Of a DNA stretch of 64,000 nucleotides, positions 51,970 to 61,109 are shown piece after piece (the stretch's first letter is position 1; each line of letters opens with the position of its first letter). The stretch covers positions 62,001 to 126,000 of the forward strand of contig NZ_LBIQ01000019.1 of NCBI RefSeq assembly GCF_001280515.1, written 5' to 3'. The notes beneath the pieces were generated by a model. That model worked only from the letters and a program-made list of their open reading frames with translations, ran no database searches and was not told the origin of the DNA. Origin of the DNA: Mangrovimonas sp. ST2L15 (GTDB taxonomy: Bacteria > Bacteroidota > Bacteroidia > Flavobacteriales > Flavobacteriaceae). The position numbers and the translations under genes were made by a program.

Positions 51970-53220
51970 TTATAAATAAATCATTGCTTGTAATGTGACG
52001 GACCCAACGTTTGAATCTCCAAATTTTTGATTTTTATATTCCAAGGTCAGTTTGGAATTATGTCCGCTGAAATAGGCATTAGCGCCAATTCCCAGAATAT
52101 TGCGATTGTCATCCACAGCATCATAACTATTAGAAGCATAGGACACATAGGGCTGAAATCTCGCTTTGGTCTTATCACCAGGAATTAGGAAACCAAAGTG
52201 GCCATAAACCATAGATCCTGTTCCATAAGCGCTGTATAAATAATCTTCACCATAGTCATTGGATTGAAACGTAGCGTAGGCTGTAATAGCACTACCACTC
52301 TCCCCTAGCGGCGCATCATAAAAGGCATCCACTGCAAAAATGGCCACATCTTCACCAGCTAATTCAGTTCCTTCCATTCTTACCGCACCATTGGGATGCA
52401 AGAAGAAACCAGCTCCAACATTGAATACCTTTTTAGTACCTACATAGGAACCTACTTTAAAAGGCAGAAAATTGGATTCCTGATCAAAAAAGTTATAATC
52501 AAAATAGCCTGAATATGCTTTTCCAGCGTCTTTAGTTCCTAATAGTTTTCTACCGGCATAATAAGTGGTGTTTTCAGCAATATCTAAATTTCCATCGCCA
52601 TCATATGCTACTCTATTCTGAACATCTAATGAATTGGTAATCGCATCATTTACTGCAACACGGTATTGCAATCTGCCAAACTTACCTTTAGCAAAGATTC
52701 CTATATGTCTTGCAAACTGATCAGAAAGCCCTAGAGTAGACCAAGACTGTCTGTTATTATCCAACGTTAGAAAATTTAAAGTACTTTGATTATTCAATCT
52801 AGAAATCCCATTGAAATAGTGTAAACCACCACCAATGGTGTGATTTTTAGCTATATTATATTGTGCCCAAACATCATGAAAGAACAATTGGGAATTGTTA
52901 CCAGTTCCCACTGGAGTCATGTTTGAAGCATTTAGACTATTAAGTCCGAAATGGGTTAGAATTAAAAATTTCTCATTGATTTGGGCATACATTAAAACCC
53001 TAGCACGTCGCAGATTAAAGTTAAGCTTACTTGATTCGTCAGGTACGTCATCACTGTAAGCCGCTTGAACTTGTGCCCATGAGATAATACGGAAGTATTT
53101 TTTCCCTTCTTCATCCAGTTTTACCTTGAGTCCGCCAGTATAATCAGGCGATCCTTGGGCAAATAAAAAATGGCAGGACGCAAAAAGAAATCCTGCCATT
53201 ATGAATAGTGTTTTTCTCAT
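51970..53220 (-). CDS. Outer-membrane porin (OprO/P-like fold)
   Basis: 416 residues with a signal peptide (TLFIMAGFLFASCHFLFAQ). The mature protein starts DYTGGLKVKLDEEGKKYFRIISWAQVQAAYSDDVPDESSKLNFNLRRARVLMYAQINEKFLILTHFG, typical of phosphate-selective-porin-like 16-strand barrels, and ends with an aromatic strand (SVTLQAMIYL). It probably lets small carboxylates cross the outer membrane for the DUF4212/ActP symporter encoded downstream in the same operon. Confidence 0.85.
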   Translation of the reverse strand: MRKTLFIMAGFLFASCHFLFAQGSPDYTGGLKVKLDEEGKKYFRIISWAQVQAAYSDDVPDESSKLNFNLRRARVLMYAQINEKFLILTHFGLNSLNASNMTPVGTGNNSQLFFHDVWAQYNIAKNHTIGGGLHYFNGISRLNNQSTLNFLTLDNNRQSWSTLGLSDQFARHIGIFAKGKFGRLQYRVAVNDAITNSLDVQNRVAYDGDGNLDIAENTTYYAGRKLLGTKDAGKAYSGYFDYNFFDQESNFLPFKVGSYVGTKKVFNVGAGFFLHPNGAVRMEGTELAGEDVAIFAVDAFYDAPLGESGSAITAYATFQSNDYGEDYLYSAYGTGSMVYGHFGFLIPGDKTKARFQPYVSYASNSYDAVDDNRNILGIGANAYFSGHNSKLTLEYKNQKFGDSNVGSVTLQAMIYL

Positions 53221-53239
53221 AAAATTTAAAAAGATTAGT

Positions 53240-53263
53240 TAATTTACAATTAGTTTTGTGTGC
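53240..53263. promoter_or_regulatory. Operator-like motif before the porin operon
   Basis: Reverse-complement partner of the 46531-46554 motif, 21 of 24 bases identical, including TAGTTTTGTGTGC (53251-53263). It ends 20 nt upstream of the porin start. Nearby AAAGATTA-like words occur in both orientations, as expected for a regulated leader. TAGTTTTG also matches the TAnnTTTG box, but on the plus strand, pointing away from the porin. Confidence 0.5.
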
Positions 53264-53330
53264 ATTGCTAATCTCTTTAAATTCTTTTGTTAACAAAAAA
53301 TTAATATATTTTTATGTTTATTAGGTATAG

Positions 53331-53750
53331 TTAATCTTTAAACCGCTCCCATTTAATCAACATAAACTTATCTCCAAGCTCGGTTACCAGGACACCGGCA
53401 CCCGATAAATTATTAGAATTGGAAAAATATTTCCCCAATTCCTCGGCATTTAAAATCTTATAAGTTGGATGATAATCTGTTTTATAAGGGCGTTTGACAT
53501 TATACTTCTTAACCCAATTCATGATACTCACATGCGAAATTCCTAAAATTCGTTCGATTTCACGATAGGTCAATCCTTCTAAATATAATTGCAAAGCCTT
53601 ATTGACATAATAGTCGTCGATGCGCTTTCCAAGCTTGTTAACAGTAAAGAAATAACCGCATGATTTACATTTATAACGTTGGCGATCGTTAACAATACCA
53701 CTCTTTATATAATGGTCTGAACCGCAATTGGGACACAAGTCAATCTTCAT
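53331..53750 (-). CDS. Zinc-ribbon/HTH regulator derived from IS1 InsA-like domain
   Basis: 139 residues from ATG 53750 (a longer reading to 53789 adds 13 unconserved residues). A four-Cys zinc ribbon C6-x2-C9 ... C28-x2-C31 is followed by a helix-turn-helix LYLEGLTYREIERILGISHVSIMNWVKKY (~50-80), exactly the N-terminal InsA part of IS1-type transposases. The catalytic DDE half is absent and replaced by a ~55-residue tail (YHPTYKILNAEELGKYF ... LVTELGDKFMLIKWERF). It is intact and lacks IS ends, so it looks domesticated. Its position before the acetate cluster suggests it regulates those genes. Confidence 0.75.
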   Translation of the reverse strand: MKIDLCPNCGSDHYIKSGIVNDRQRYKCKSCGYFFTVNKLGKRIDDYYVNKALQLYLEGLTYREIERILGISHVSIMNWVKKYNVKRPYKTDYHPTYKILNAEELGKYFSNSNNLSGAGVLVTELGDKFMLIKWERFKD

Positions 53751-53889
53751 ATATATTAATTTTGCATAAATATAGTAATTTAGCAACATTAAAATATCAA
53801 TTCATTAATATTTTCACTTAAATAATTGGATATACCTATATTTTACAGCTGCAAATTGAAAAATTATCACAAAATGACATTTTACTCTA

Positions 53890-54252
53890 TTATTCCGCTT
53901 TTGCATTAAAATAGGCTTCCTCCTCTGGAGTTAACATTCTAGAATGGATAATAAACCTGACTCCCATAGGAATCTCCAACGAAAAACTGGCGCCTCTGCC
54001 TTCTGTAATATCCACAGTTAAATGGGTATGTTTCCAATATTCAAATTGATCTTTGTTCATATAAAAATTAACGCCCAACAAATTACCCATTAGAATATCA
54101 CTTTCATCCAGATACATGTCTTCCTTTTCAAAAATCATGGGTGATGACCCATCACAGCATCCTCCACTTTGATGAAAAATGAGTTCCCCAAATTTTTCTT
54201 TAAGTTCTTCAACCACCTTTGCGGCATTTTCTGTAATTGCTACTCTTTCCAT
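53890..54252 (-). CDS. DUF779 domain protein
   Basis: 120 residues from ATG 54252; the upstream in-frame reading to 54285 passes through the terminator. The DUF779 family is marked by FHQSGGCCDGSSPMIFEKEDMYLDESDILMGNLLGVNFYM and WKHTHLTVDITEGRGASFSLE. The paired cysteines could bind metal or haem-like cofactors. DUF779 genes nearly always lie beside aldehyde dehydrogenases, as here, so a supporting role in aldehyde oxidation is likely. Function unproven. Confidence 0.85.
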   Translation of the reverse strand: MERVAITENAAKVVEELKEKFGELIFHQSGGCCDGSSPMIFEKEDMYLDESDILMGNLLGVNFYMNKDQFEYWKHTHLTVDITEGRGASFSLEIPMGVRFIIHSRMLTPEEEAYFNAKAE

Positions 54253-54264
54253 AAACTTAAATTT

Positions 54265-54292
54265 AAAAAAAAAGGCTGGAACCACCCAGCCT
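54265..54292 (-). terminator. Terminator of the aldehyde dehydrogenase gene
   Basis: AGGCTGG (54273-54279) pairs with CCAGCCT (54286-54292); the T-tract on the minus strand covers 54265-54273. It lies between the dehydrogenase stop and the DUF779 start, so DUF779 depends on partial read-through or its own promoter. Confidence 0.85.
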
Positions 54293-54312
54293 CAAACTAA
54301 CTAACTAAACTC

Positions 54313-55812
54313 CTAAAAGAATCCAAGTTTATTTTTATCATATGAGATAAGCATATTCTTGGTTTGACGATAGTGATCCATCATCATTAGGTGATTCTCT
54401 CTTCCGAAACCGGATTTCTTGTATCCTCCAAACGGTGCGTGTGCTGGATAGGCATGGTAACAATTTACCCAAACACGACCTGCCTTAATGGCGCGAGGAA
54501 TTTGATATAACTGATGGGCATCCCTGGTCCAGACACCTGCTCCCAATCCATATAATGTATCATTTGCTATTTCTATAGCTTCGGCTTCATCCTTAAACTT
54601 GGTTACACAAACGACCGGCCCAAAAATCTCTTCCTGGAAAACCCGCATCTTATTGTGTCCCTCAAGAATGGTTGGTTTGATATAATAACCATTGGCAAAT
54701 TCTCCTTCCAATTTGTTTGCTTCACCACCACATAACACTTTTGCTCCTTCGTCCTTACCTATTTTAATGTAAGACTGAATTTTTTCAAATTGATCATTTG
54801 AAGCCTGAGCCCCTACCATTGTGGACGTATCATAAGGATTGGTTTGAACAATGGCTTCTGTTCTTTTAACAACACGCTCCATGAATTTGTCGTAAATATC
54901 TTCTTGAACTAAAATTCTGGATGGACAGGTGCATACCTCGCCTTGATTGAATGCAAATAGCACAGCACCCTCAATGGCTTTATCCAGGAAGGCATCATCT
55001 TCATCCATGACACTATTAAAGAATATGTTTGGTGACTTACCACCTAACTCCATCGTAACAGGATTTAGATTCTTTGAAGCGTACTGCATGATCAACTGTC
55101 CTGTTGTAGTTTCACCTGTAAAGGCCACCTTGTCCACTCTTGAGCTTGAAGCCAATGGTTTTCCAGCTTCCGGACCAAATCCGTGTACCACATTTATAAC
55201 CCCTGGAGGAAAAACATCGGCTATTTTTTCCATAAGCAAGGTTGCTGATGAAGGGGTTTGTTCCGCAGGTTTAAGAACCACGCAATTACCTGTTGCCAAT
55301 GCTGGTGGTAATTTCCATGATAACATCAATAACGGAAAATTCCAAGGAATGATTTGTCCAACAACGCCAAGGGGTTCTTTGATGTTCATGGAAAGGGTAT
55401 TGGAATCCAATTCCGTTGCTGTTCCCTCCTCTGCTCTAATACACGCCGCAAAATAACGCCAATGATCCACAGATAAAGGAACATCAGCATTTAAAGTCTC
55501 TCTGATAGGCTTCCCGTTATCACAAGTCTCAACAAGAGCAAACTCCTCTAAATTAGCCTCAATAATATCTGCCACCTTATTTAGAAGAGTAGCTCTTTCA
55601 GTTGCAGAAGTATTGCCCCAGCTTTCCTTAGCCGCATTGGCAGCGTCTAAAGCTAAATCAACATCTTCCTTTTGCGATCTGGGATACTTCGCTATTAATG
55701 TTCCATCAACTGGCGATCGATTTTCAAAATAATCTCCACCCACTGGGTCTACAAATTTCCCATTGATGAAGTTGCCATAGGCTTGTTTGAATTTTGGTTT
55801 TGAATAACTCAT
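54313..55812 (-). CDS. NAD(P)-dependent aldehyde dehydrogenase
   Basis: 499 residues, full ALDH-superfamily length; oxidises aldehydes, probably acetaldehyde or similar, to acids. Motifs: [23 protein letters not shown] (cofactor), [11 protein letters not shown], general base Glu in [13 protein letters not shown], nucleophile in [11 protein letters not shown], and [10 protein letters not shown]. The closest group is the AldB/acetaldehyde dehydrogenase II type that pairs with DUF779. It is divergent from the AraC regulator gene. An acetate product would connect to the acs cluster next door. Confidence 0.9.
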   Translation of the reverse strand: MSYSKPKFKQAYGNFINGKFVDPVGGDYFENRSPVDGTLIAKYPRSQKEDVDLALDAANAAKESWGNTSATERATLLNKVADIIEANLEEFALVETCDNGKPIRETLNADVPLSVDHWRYFAACIRAEEGTATELDSNTLSMNIKEPLGVVGQIIPWNFPLLMLSWKLPPALATGNCVVLKPAEQTPSSATLLMEKIADVFPPGVINVVHGFGPEAGKPLASSSRVDKVAFTGETTTGQLIMQYASKNLNPVTMELGGKSPNIFFNSVMDEDDAFLDKAIEGAVLFAFNQGEVCTCPSRILVQEDIYDKFMERVVKRTEAIVQTNPYDTSTMVGAQASNDQFEKIQSYIKIGKDEGAKVLCGGEANKLEGEFANGYYIKPTILEGHNKMRVFQEEIFGPVVCVTKFKDEAEAIEIANDTLYGLGAGVWTRDAHQLYQIPRAIKAGRVWVNCYHAYPAHAPFGGYKKSGFGRENHLMMMDHYRQTKNMLISYDKNKLGFF

Positions 55813-56027
55813 TATTATTAAATTAGTGTGTGATTAAATAATTATAATAAACGAATAAAAAGGTTAATGTTTTACATTTTTAACAATTTAACCTAGTAAA
55901 TTTTAACTCTTTTATCATTTTTATAAAGTTATTTTGTCTTATTCTAAAAAAATTGAACATATTTATTATATTGTTGTACAATTCTATTATCTCCCAATTC
56001 CAACATTAGAATTTTGTATCATTGGAC

Positions 56028-56945
56028 ATGAATCAACTTTTAAAGCATCATAATACGCATCGAAAAATCACCACTTTGGTTGAAAACAGAACGACCTATA
56101 ATTCAAACTATGCCGAGTTAAACATTTATGAAACTCATGCCTATGCTGAAAAAGTGTCTTTAAAATTTGATTTTCCTATCATTGCCAGCATGCTAACGGG
56201 TAAAAAAGTGATGCACATTGACGGCTTGCCTTCCTTTGATTTTTTCCCTGGTGAATCTGTGGTGATGCCAACTAACAAGGAAATGGTTATTGATTTCCCT
56301 TTAGCAAAAGCAGATGATCCTACCCAGTGTTTGGCTTTGGGAATCGACACTGATAAAATTGAAGAAGTGGTTGAAAAGTTCAATAACCATGTTTCTATTG
56401 AAGAAGAGAACAACCAATGGAAACTGGATAATAATGCCTCCCACCTTATAAATAATTTAGATGTCAACCATTTAATAGAAAGACTGGTTCTTACATTCAC
56501 CAATAGTAACAAATCTAAAGACGTCCTATTAGACCTAATGATTCAGGAACTAATTGTTAGGTTGCTTCAAACAAAAGCGAAAGCTTTTCTATTAAATGAT
56601 ACTGAAGGTATATTTAATGACACCCGCATTGGAATGGTTATCAAATACATCAAGAAAAATTTAACCAACAAGGATATAACCGTAGATCTTCTTGCTGAAA
56701 AGGCTTGTATGAGTACTTCCCATTTCCATAAAAAATTTAAAAACACTTTGGGAATTTCTCCTATAGATTATATCAATTCTGAAAAAATCAAGTTTTCCAA
56801 AAAACTCATCAAGGAATCTGCTGATTTACGTATTTCTGAAATCGCTTTTAAATCTGGATTCAACAATACCAGCTATTTTAACCGACAGTTTAAAAAGCTC
56901 GAACTAATGACACCTCAACAATTCAAGAATTCCTTCGAGAAGTAA
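56028..56945 (+). CDS. AraC family transcriptional regulator
   Basis: 305 residues from ATG 56028; a TTG two codons earlier (56022) is also possible. The N-terminal ~190 residues resemble the AraC_N sensor domain (NYAELNIYETHAYAEKVSLKFDFPIIASMLTGKKVM ... FFPGESVVMPTNKEMVIDFP). The C-terminal ~100 residues hold the two AraC helix-turn-helix units (DITVDLLAEKACMSTSHFHKKFKNTLGISPIDYIN, ISEIAFKSGFNNTSYFNRQFKK). It is divergent from the aldehyde dehydrogenase across 215 bp and probably activates it in response to an aldehyde. Its 3' end overlaps the convergent symporter by 23 nt. Confidence 0.88.
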   Translation: MNQLLKHHNTHRKITTLVENRTTYNSNYAELNIYETHAYAEKVSLKFDFPIIASMLTGKKVMHIDGLPSFDFFPGESVVMPTNKEMVIDFPLAKADDPTQCLALGIDTDKIEEVVEKFNNHVSIEEENNQWKLDNNASHLINNLDVNHLIERLVLTFTNSNKSKDVLLDLMIQELIVRLLQTKAKAFLLNDTEGIFNDTRIGMVIKYIKKNLTNKDITVDLLAEKACMSTSHFHKKFKNTLGISPIDYINSEKIKFSKKLIKESADLRISEIAFKSGFNNTSYFNRQFKKLELMTPQQFKNSFEK

Positions 56946-58311
56946 GATTAATTCTTTCTACATACGCTTTAAATTCTTGAAGTACCTTGGGTGCCAATAT
57001 CAGTGTGGAAATCATCGTTGGAATAGCCATCAGGGCAAACGCGCCATCCACTAAATTAATCATCATGCTTAGCGGTGTTGCAGCACCTAGTAAAATACTC
57101 ACTACATAAATATAGTTGTAGTATTTCTTGTTATGCGCTCCGAATAAAAAAGACAAACATTTTGAACCGTAATAAGAAAACGAAAACAGGGAAGACAAAC
57201 TAAATACCGCCACACAAAGCAACAGCAAGTAACTTCCATAAATAGGTATGGCCTTCTCAAAAGCAGAGGCCGTTAAACTAACCCCATTATCATTGGAGGT
57301 TTGCCAAACACCTGTCACCAAGATAGACAATGCTGTCAAGGTACAAACAACAATCGTATCAATAAAAGGACCTAACATGGCCACCAACCCTTCCCTAACG
57401 GGCTCTTTGGTTTTCGCAGCTCCATGAGCCATAGGTGCCGTACCAATACCCGCCTCATTTGAAAAAGCGCCTCGTCTTATTCCTAATAAGATAAGGCCTC
57501 CTACCATTCCACCTAAAAACTCATCGCCCAAATAGTTTTTGGCTGAAAAGGCATCTGTAAAAATCATTTTGAGATATTTTGGGACTTCGGAAGCGTTAAC
57601 AAATAAGATAATAAGCACCAAAATAAAATACAGTAAAACCATACTTGGGACCATTCTGGATGCAATTTTTCCAATGCGTTTCAGTCCGCCCAAAATAACC
57701 ATAGCCGTCAGCACAACCAAAACACCCCCAATCATCAAATTAGTCGTGTCATTTACTCTAATCCCGTTCGGAACCAAGAGAATATCCCCAATGGCTTGAA
57801 TCAATTGATTGGCATTAAAAACGGGTAGTGCTCCAACCATCCCACAAAAGCTGAAAAGTACCGCTAAAAATTTCCATCGTTTGCCAAGGCCTTCCATAAT
57901 GACATACATAGGACCACCTTGTAGCTCACCATTAGAATCCTTACCCCGATACATGACAGCCAAAGTGGATGTGAAAAATTTGGTCGCCATTCCTATAAAG
58001 GCACTTACCCACATCCAAAAAACAGCCCCAGGACCACCAATGGAAATCGCTACAGCTACTCCCGCAATATTTCCCATTCCAATGGTGGAAGACAAGGCCG
58101 TACTTAAGGCTTGAAAGTGACTAATTTCCCCTGGATCATTTGGATCATCATACTTGCCTCTTAAAACGTTGATGGCATGTCCAAAATATATAAATGGAAG
58201 CAATCTTGATCGAATCAACAAATACAATCCTCCTCCTATTAACAATATAAGCAAGGGCAGTCCCCAAGCCAGAGAAGCAAATTCAGAAACTATATCATTT
58301 AGTCTATCCAT
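56923..58311 (-). CDS. Alanine/glycine:sodium symporter (AGCS family)
   Basis: 462-residue inner-membrane carrier with about 11 helices. Family signatures: STIGMGNIAGVAVAISIGGPGAVFWMWVSAFIGM, GGPMYVIMEGLG, and RRGAFSNEAGIGTAPMAHGAAKTKEPVREG. Imports alanine, glycine or a related amino acid with sodium. The last 23 nt of coding sequence overlap the AraC gene on the other strand. Monocistronic. Confidence 0.93.
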   Translation of the reverse strand: MDRLNDIVSEFASLAWGLPLLILLIGGGLYLLIRSRLLPFIYFGHAINVLRGKYDDPNDPGEISHFQALSTALSSTIGMGNIAGVAVAISIGGPGAVFWMWVSAFIGMATKFFTSTLAVMYRGKDSNGELQGGPMYVIMEGLGKRWKFLAVLFSFCGMVGALPVFNANQLIQAIGDILLVPNGIRVNDTTNLMIGGVLVVLTAMVILGGLKRIGKIASRMVPSMVLLYFILVLIILFVNASEVPKYLKMIFTDAFSAKNYLGDEFLGGMVGGLILLGIRRGAFSNEAGIGTAPMAHGAAKTKEPVREGLVAMLGPFIDTIVVCTLTALSILVTGVWQTSNDNGVSLTASAFEKAIPIYGSYLLLLCVAVFSLSSLFSFSYYGSKCLSFLFGAHNKKYYNYIYVVSILLGAATPLSMMINLVDGAFALMAIPTMISTLILAPKVLQEFKAYVERINLTSRRNS

Positions 58312-58410
58312 TTAATGTTCATTGTAAAAATGCCAAAGGGAAGGCGTTTTAGTAATTATGGCATAAGATAGTAGATTTCATCTGCAAATTACCAATCGGC
58401 CATTGACGGA

Positions 58411-58443
58411 TAAAAAAAATCGTCCCAAAAGACGATTTTTTTT
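58411..58443. terminator. Bidirectional terminator
   Basis: AAAAAAATCGTC (from 58412) pairs with GACGATTTTTTT (58431-58442) around CCCAAAA. It lies 3' of the copper operon (minus strand), whose last stop codon is at 58461. Confidence 0.88.
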
Positions 58444-58460
58444 ATCTGTAACTTGATTAA

Positions 58461-58907
58461 TTAGTGGTCATGACCCGAATGATCTTCCGCTTTAACCTCA
58501 CCTGTTTGATTCATAGCCATCTCATGATCGTAATGACAACACCCTGGTAATTTCTCATAAGCTTCTAAATCGCCCACCACTTTTTCAGTATCGTATCCAG
58601 AGGCAGCGATAGCCTGATGGATCGCCATCAAATCTGTTTTAGATTCATCAAAGGTGACATCGATTTTTTTCTTATCAACATCCCAATTGGCACTGGCAAC
58701 ACCTTCTACACCATTAGCTGCTGTTTCAATGGTACTTTTACACATACCACAATTCCCTCTTACTCCAAAAGTAGCATCGGTCATTGCAATTTCTTCGCTT
58801 GCAACAGTAGTGGTATCAGCCACATCCTCGGCTTGTTTCGTTTCATTCTTACAACTTGTGAAAATCATGGCAGCGACAACTGCCAAACTTAAAATTACTC
58901 GCTTCAT
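58461..58907 (-). CDS. HMA-domain lipoprotein (copper-binding)
   Basis: 148 residues. Signal VILSLAVVAAMIFTSC with lipobox Cys at residue 19, so it is anchored on the periplasmic side. Residues ~45-110 are a heavy-metal-associated ferredoxin-like domain with GNCGMCKSTIE (CxxC metal site) and VASANWDVDKKKIDVTFDES. The tail is rich in His, Cys and Asp (LPGCCHYDHEM ... EDHSGHDH), a second likely metal site. Last gene of the minus-strand copper operon, 9 nt after the CusB-like gene; probably a periplasmic copper chaperone or sink. Confidence 0.87.
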   Translation of the reverse strand: MKRVILSLAVVAAMIFTSCKNETKQAEDVADTTTVASEEIAMTDATFGVRGNCGMCKSTIETAANGVEGVASANWDVDKKKIDVTFDESKTDLMAIHQAIAASGYDTEKVVGDLEAYEKLPGCCHYDHEMAMNQTGEVKAEDHSGHDH

Positions 58908-58916
58908 GTTTAAAAT

Positions 58917-60620
58917 TTATTTGTTATAGATTGTTTCTTTTACTTCCCCACATTTCAGCATTTTATCACCAAAATATGGATTCAATATTTCTTTTTCCTT
59001 ACTCAACCAGTAGGCTCCTTTATCGCTATCTGCCATGGGACAATACTGCTTATAGGTCGTTTCTCCAATTCCAAAGGTTTGGATCGCTTTAATGAGGTTT
59101 TCAGACAAAGTTTTAAACCCCATGCGCGCTTCATCTATTTGATTTGTTTGTTTAATCGTCTGGGTACTTGATTTCAAGGCTTTTAAAATCTCCATCCACT
59201 CTAGATGAGCCTTATCATTGGTTAACAATTCCATATCAACCGCCTGTGTTTTCTCCTCAAGTTGAGATGCACTGGATTTGGCCAAGTTTAAATCTGTTTG
59301 AACCAAAGCATCCTTTAATTCTATATAAGCTTCATAAACTTGTTGCAATTCGTTTTTAAAGGCCTGTGGCACTTCAAATCCGACTTGTGATCGATTACCA
59401 TTCATCATTGATTTCTTCCCTTGCAATTGTGCCGCAGCATCTACTGTAAAGGTTCCATTTGTTACAATTTCATCTCCCCACGAAAGACCATTCAAAATCT
59501 CATAACTATCTCCCTGTTTATTACCTAAAGTCACTTCCCGCATTTCAAAAACAGGTTCATTGGGATTGGTTTTCAAGTAAACGACTGAGCGTTCCCCCGT
59601 CCAAAGAATAGCTGATGACGGAACCGTTAAAACTTCATTTGAATTATTATTGACACCTTCAACTTCTGCTGACACAAACATACCAGGTTTAAAAACCGAA
59701 TCTTTGTTATTTAAAACGACTCTTAAAGTAACCGTACGTGTTTTTGTGTTTAAAATTGGATCAATAAAATCTACTGTTCCTTTGAACGCTTTATTAGGAT
59801 AGGCATTTGTTGTAACCTTCACCTCCTGACCCTCTTTAAATTGCTCTATTTGGTTTTCATACACATCAAAATGAGCCCAAACAGAATTCAGATTGGCAAT
59901 TTTCAATAAAGCCTGTCCTTGCTTTACATAATCTCCTGCTTCAACCAATTTATCGGTAACGGTTCCTGAAACATTAGCATATACAGGAAAATTTTCTTTG
60001 ACCTTCCCTGTTTCTTCTATTTGATTGATTTGACTTTCAGAAAGCTTCCATAATTTTAATTTATTACGAACTGCTTTATATAATTCTGGCTGGGATTCCT
60101 TTAGAGATAGTGCTGTGATTAATTCCTGTTGTGCTGCATATAGCTCAGGTGAATAAATGGTAGCAAGAATCTGCCCCTTATTGACCTTTTCACCAGTAAA
60201 ACTCACATATAATTGTTCTATGCGCCCAGAAAAATAACTGGCTTGCACCTTATTAGCTTCTTCATTTTCTACAAGTTTACCAGATAATTTAGAGGAAAGA
60301 TTTTCCTTACCTACCCCAACAACACTTGTCTGAATATCGGCTAGGGCCATGGCATTAGGTGTTAACCTAAATTGGTCGGCTGTTAATCCATCAGCTCCGG
60401 CTTCAGCAGGAATTAAATCCATTCCACATATGGGGCAATCACCGGGCTCGGGCTGCATAATTTGAGGGTGCATTGAGCAAGTCCACATTTGATTTGATTC
60501 TGCTACTTCATCGTGTTTATGGTTTGTGTCCTGTTTTGATGAACCTCCAAAAAGAAACCAACCTATCAATACCCCAGCCAAAAGGAGACCAACGTAAATA
60601 ATTACTTTGCTATTTTTCAT
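58917..60620 (-). CDS. CusB-like RND efflux adaptor with metal-binding domain
   Basis: 567 residues. N-terminal membrane anchor (VIIYVGLLLAGVLIGWFLFG), a heavy-metal-binding domain WTCSMHPQIMQPEPGDCPICGMDL (residues 46-70), the adaptor core (SGRIEQLYVSFTGEKVNKGQILATIYSPEL; barrel and membrane-proximal domains to ~410), and a C-terminal DUF3347 domain (~420-560) ending with a second CPMADSDKGAYWLSKEKEILNPYFGDKMLKCG motif. Exports Cu/Ag with a CusA pump, but no CusA or CusC gene is in the window. Overlaps the DUF305 gene by 11 nt. Confidence 0.88.
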   Translation of the reverse strand: MKNSKVIIYVGLLLAGVLIGWFLFGGSSKQDTNHKHDEVAESNQMWTCSMHPQIMQPEPGDCPICGMDLIPAEAGADGLTADQFRLTPNAMALADIQTSVVGVGKENLSSKLSGKLVENEEANKVQASYFSGRIEQLYVSFTGEKVNKGQILATIYSPELYAAQQELITALSLKESQPELYKAVRNKLKLWKLSESQINQIEETGKVKENFPVYANVSGTVTDKLVEAGDYVKQGQALLKIANLNSVWAHFDVYENQIEQFKEGQEVKVTTNAYPNKAFKGTVDFIDPILNTKTRTVTLRVVLNNKDSVFKPGMFVSAEVEGVNNNSNEVLTVPSSAILWTGERSVVYLKTNPNEPVFEMREVTLGNKQGDSYEILNGLSWGDEIVTNGTFTVDAAAQLQGKKSMMNGNRSQVGFEVPQAFKNELQQVYEAYIELKDALVQTDLNLAKSSASQLEEKTQAVDMELLTNDKAHLEWMEILKALKSSTQTIKQTNQIDEARMGFKTLSENLIKAIQTFGIGETTYKQYCPMADSDKGAYWLSKEKEILNPYFGDKMLKCGEVKETIYNK

Positions 60621-61092
60621 TTTCTAATCGTTTAATCATTGCTTTCATTTCTTCAATTTCCTTCCTTTGAGCTTCAATGATATCATTTGCCAATTTCTTA
60701 ACCTCCGGATCCTTAATATCGGCTCTTTCACTTGTCAAAATAGCAATGGAATGATGGGGAATCATAGCTTTCATCCAAAGCAAATCACCAATTATAGGTT
60801 TCTGCGATCTTACTAGGCCAAAGGCACCTAAAAAAAGTACCAAACTCCCAATCAAAATAACAGCATTCATCCTTTTGTCTTGATACATTTTTCGCATGAA
60901 GAACCACATAATAATGGCCATTGTAGAAATTCCCAAACAGGTCATATAAAAACGTGTCAAACTAAAATATACATGATCTATGGAATAGGTATTAAGATAC
61001 ATAGTGATGTACATCGCCACAAATGAGCAAGCCAACATGATAAAAAATACTTTATAATTTCCTTTACCTGATTTTTGATTTGAACTTTCCAT
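60610..61092 (-). CDS. DUF305 membrane protein
   Basis: 160 residues with four hydrophobic segments (YKVFFIMLACSFVAMYITMYL, YMTCLGISTMAIIMWFFM, AVILIGSLVLFLGAFGL and a partial one before the motif). The C-terminal AMIPHHSIAILTSERADIKDPEVKKLANDIIEAQRKEIEEM is the DUF305 signature, whose His pair is associated with copper handling. It lies 17 nt after copA and overlaps the CusB-like gene by 11 nt. Confidence 0.87.
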   Translation of the reverse strand: MESSNQKSGKGNYKVFFIMLACSFVAMYITMYLNTYSIDHVYFSLTRFYMTCLGISTMAIIMWFFMRKMYQDKRMNAVILIGSLVLFLGAFGLVRSQKPIIGDLLWMKAMIPHHSIAILTSERADIKDPEVKKLANDIIEAQRKEIEEMKAMIKRLENEK

Positions 61093-61109
61093 AAGACTTT
61101 GATTTAATT

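Noticed and set aside
53331-53750. Functional insertion sequence of the IS1 family
   Set aside because: No DDE catalytic half, no terminal inverted repeats and no target duplication are visible; only the InsA-like DNA-binding part exists.
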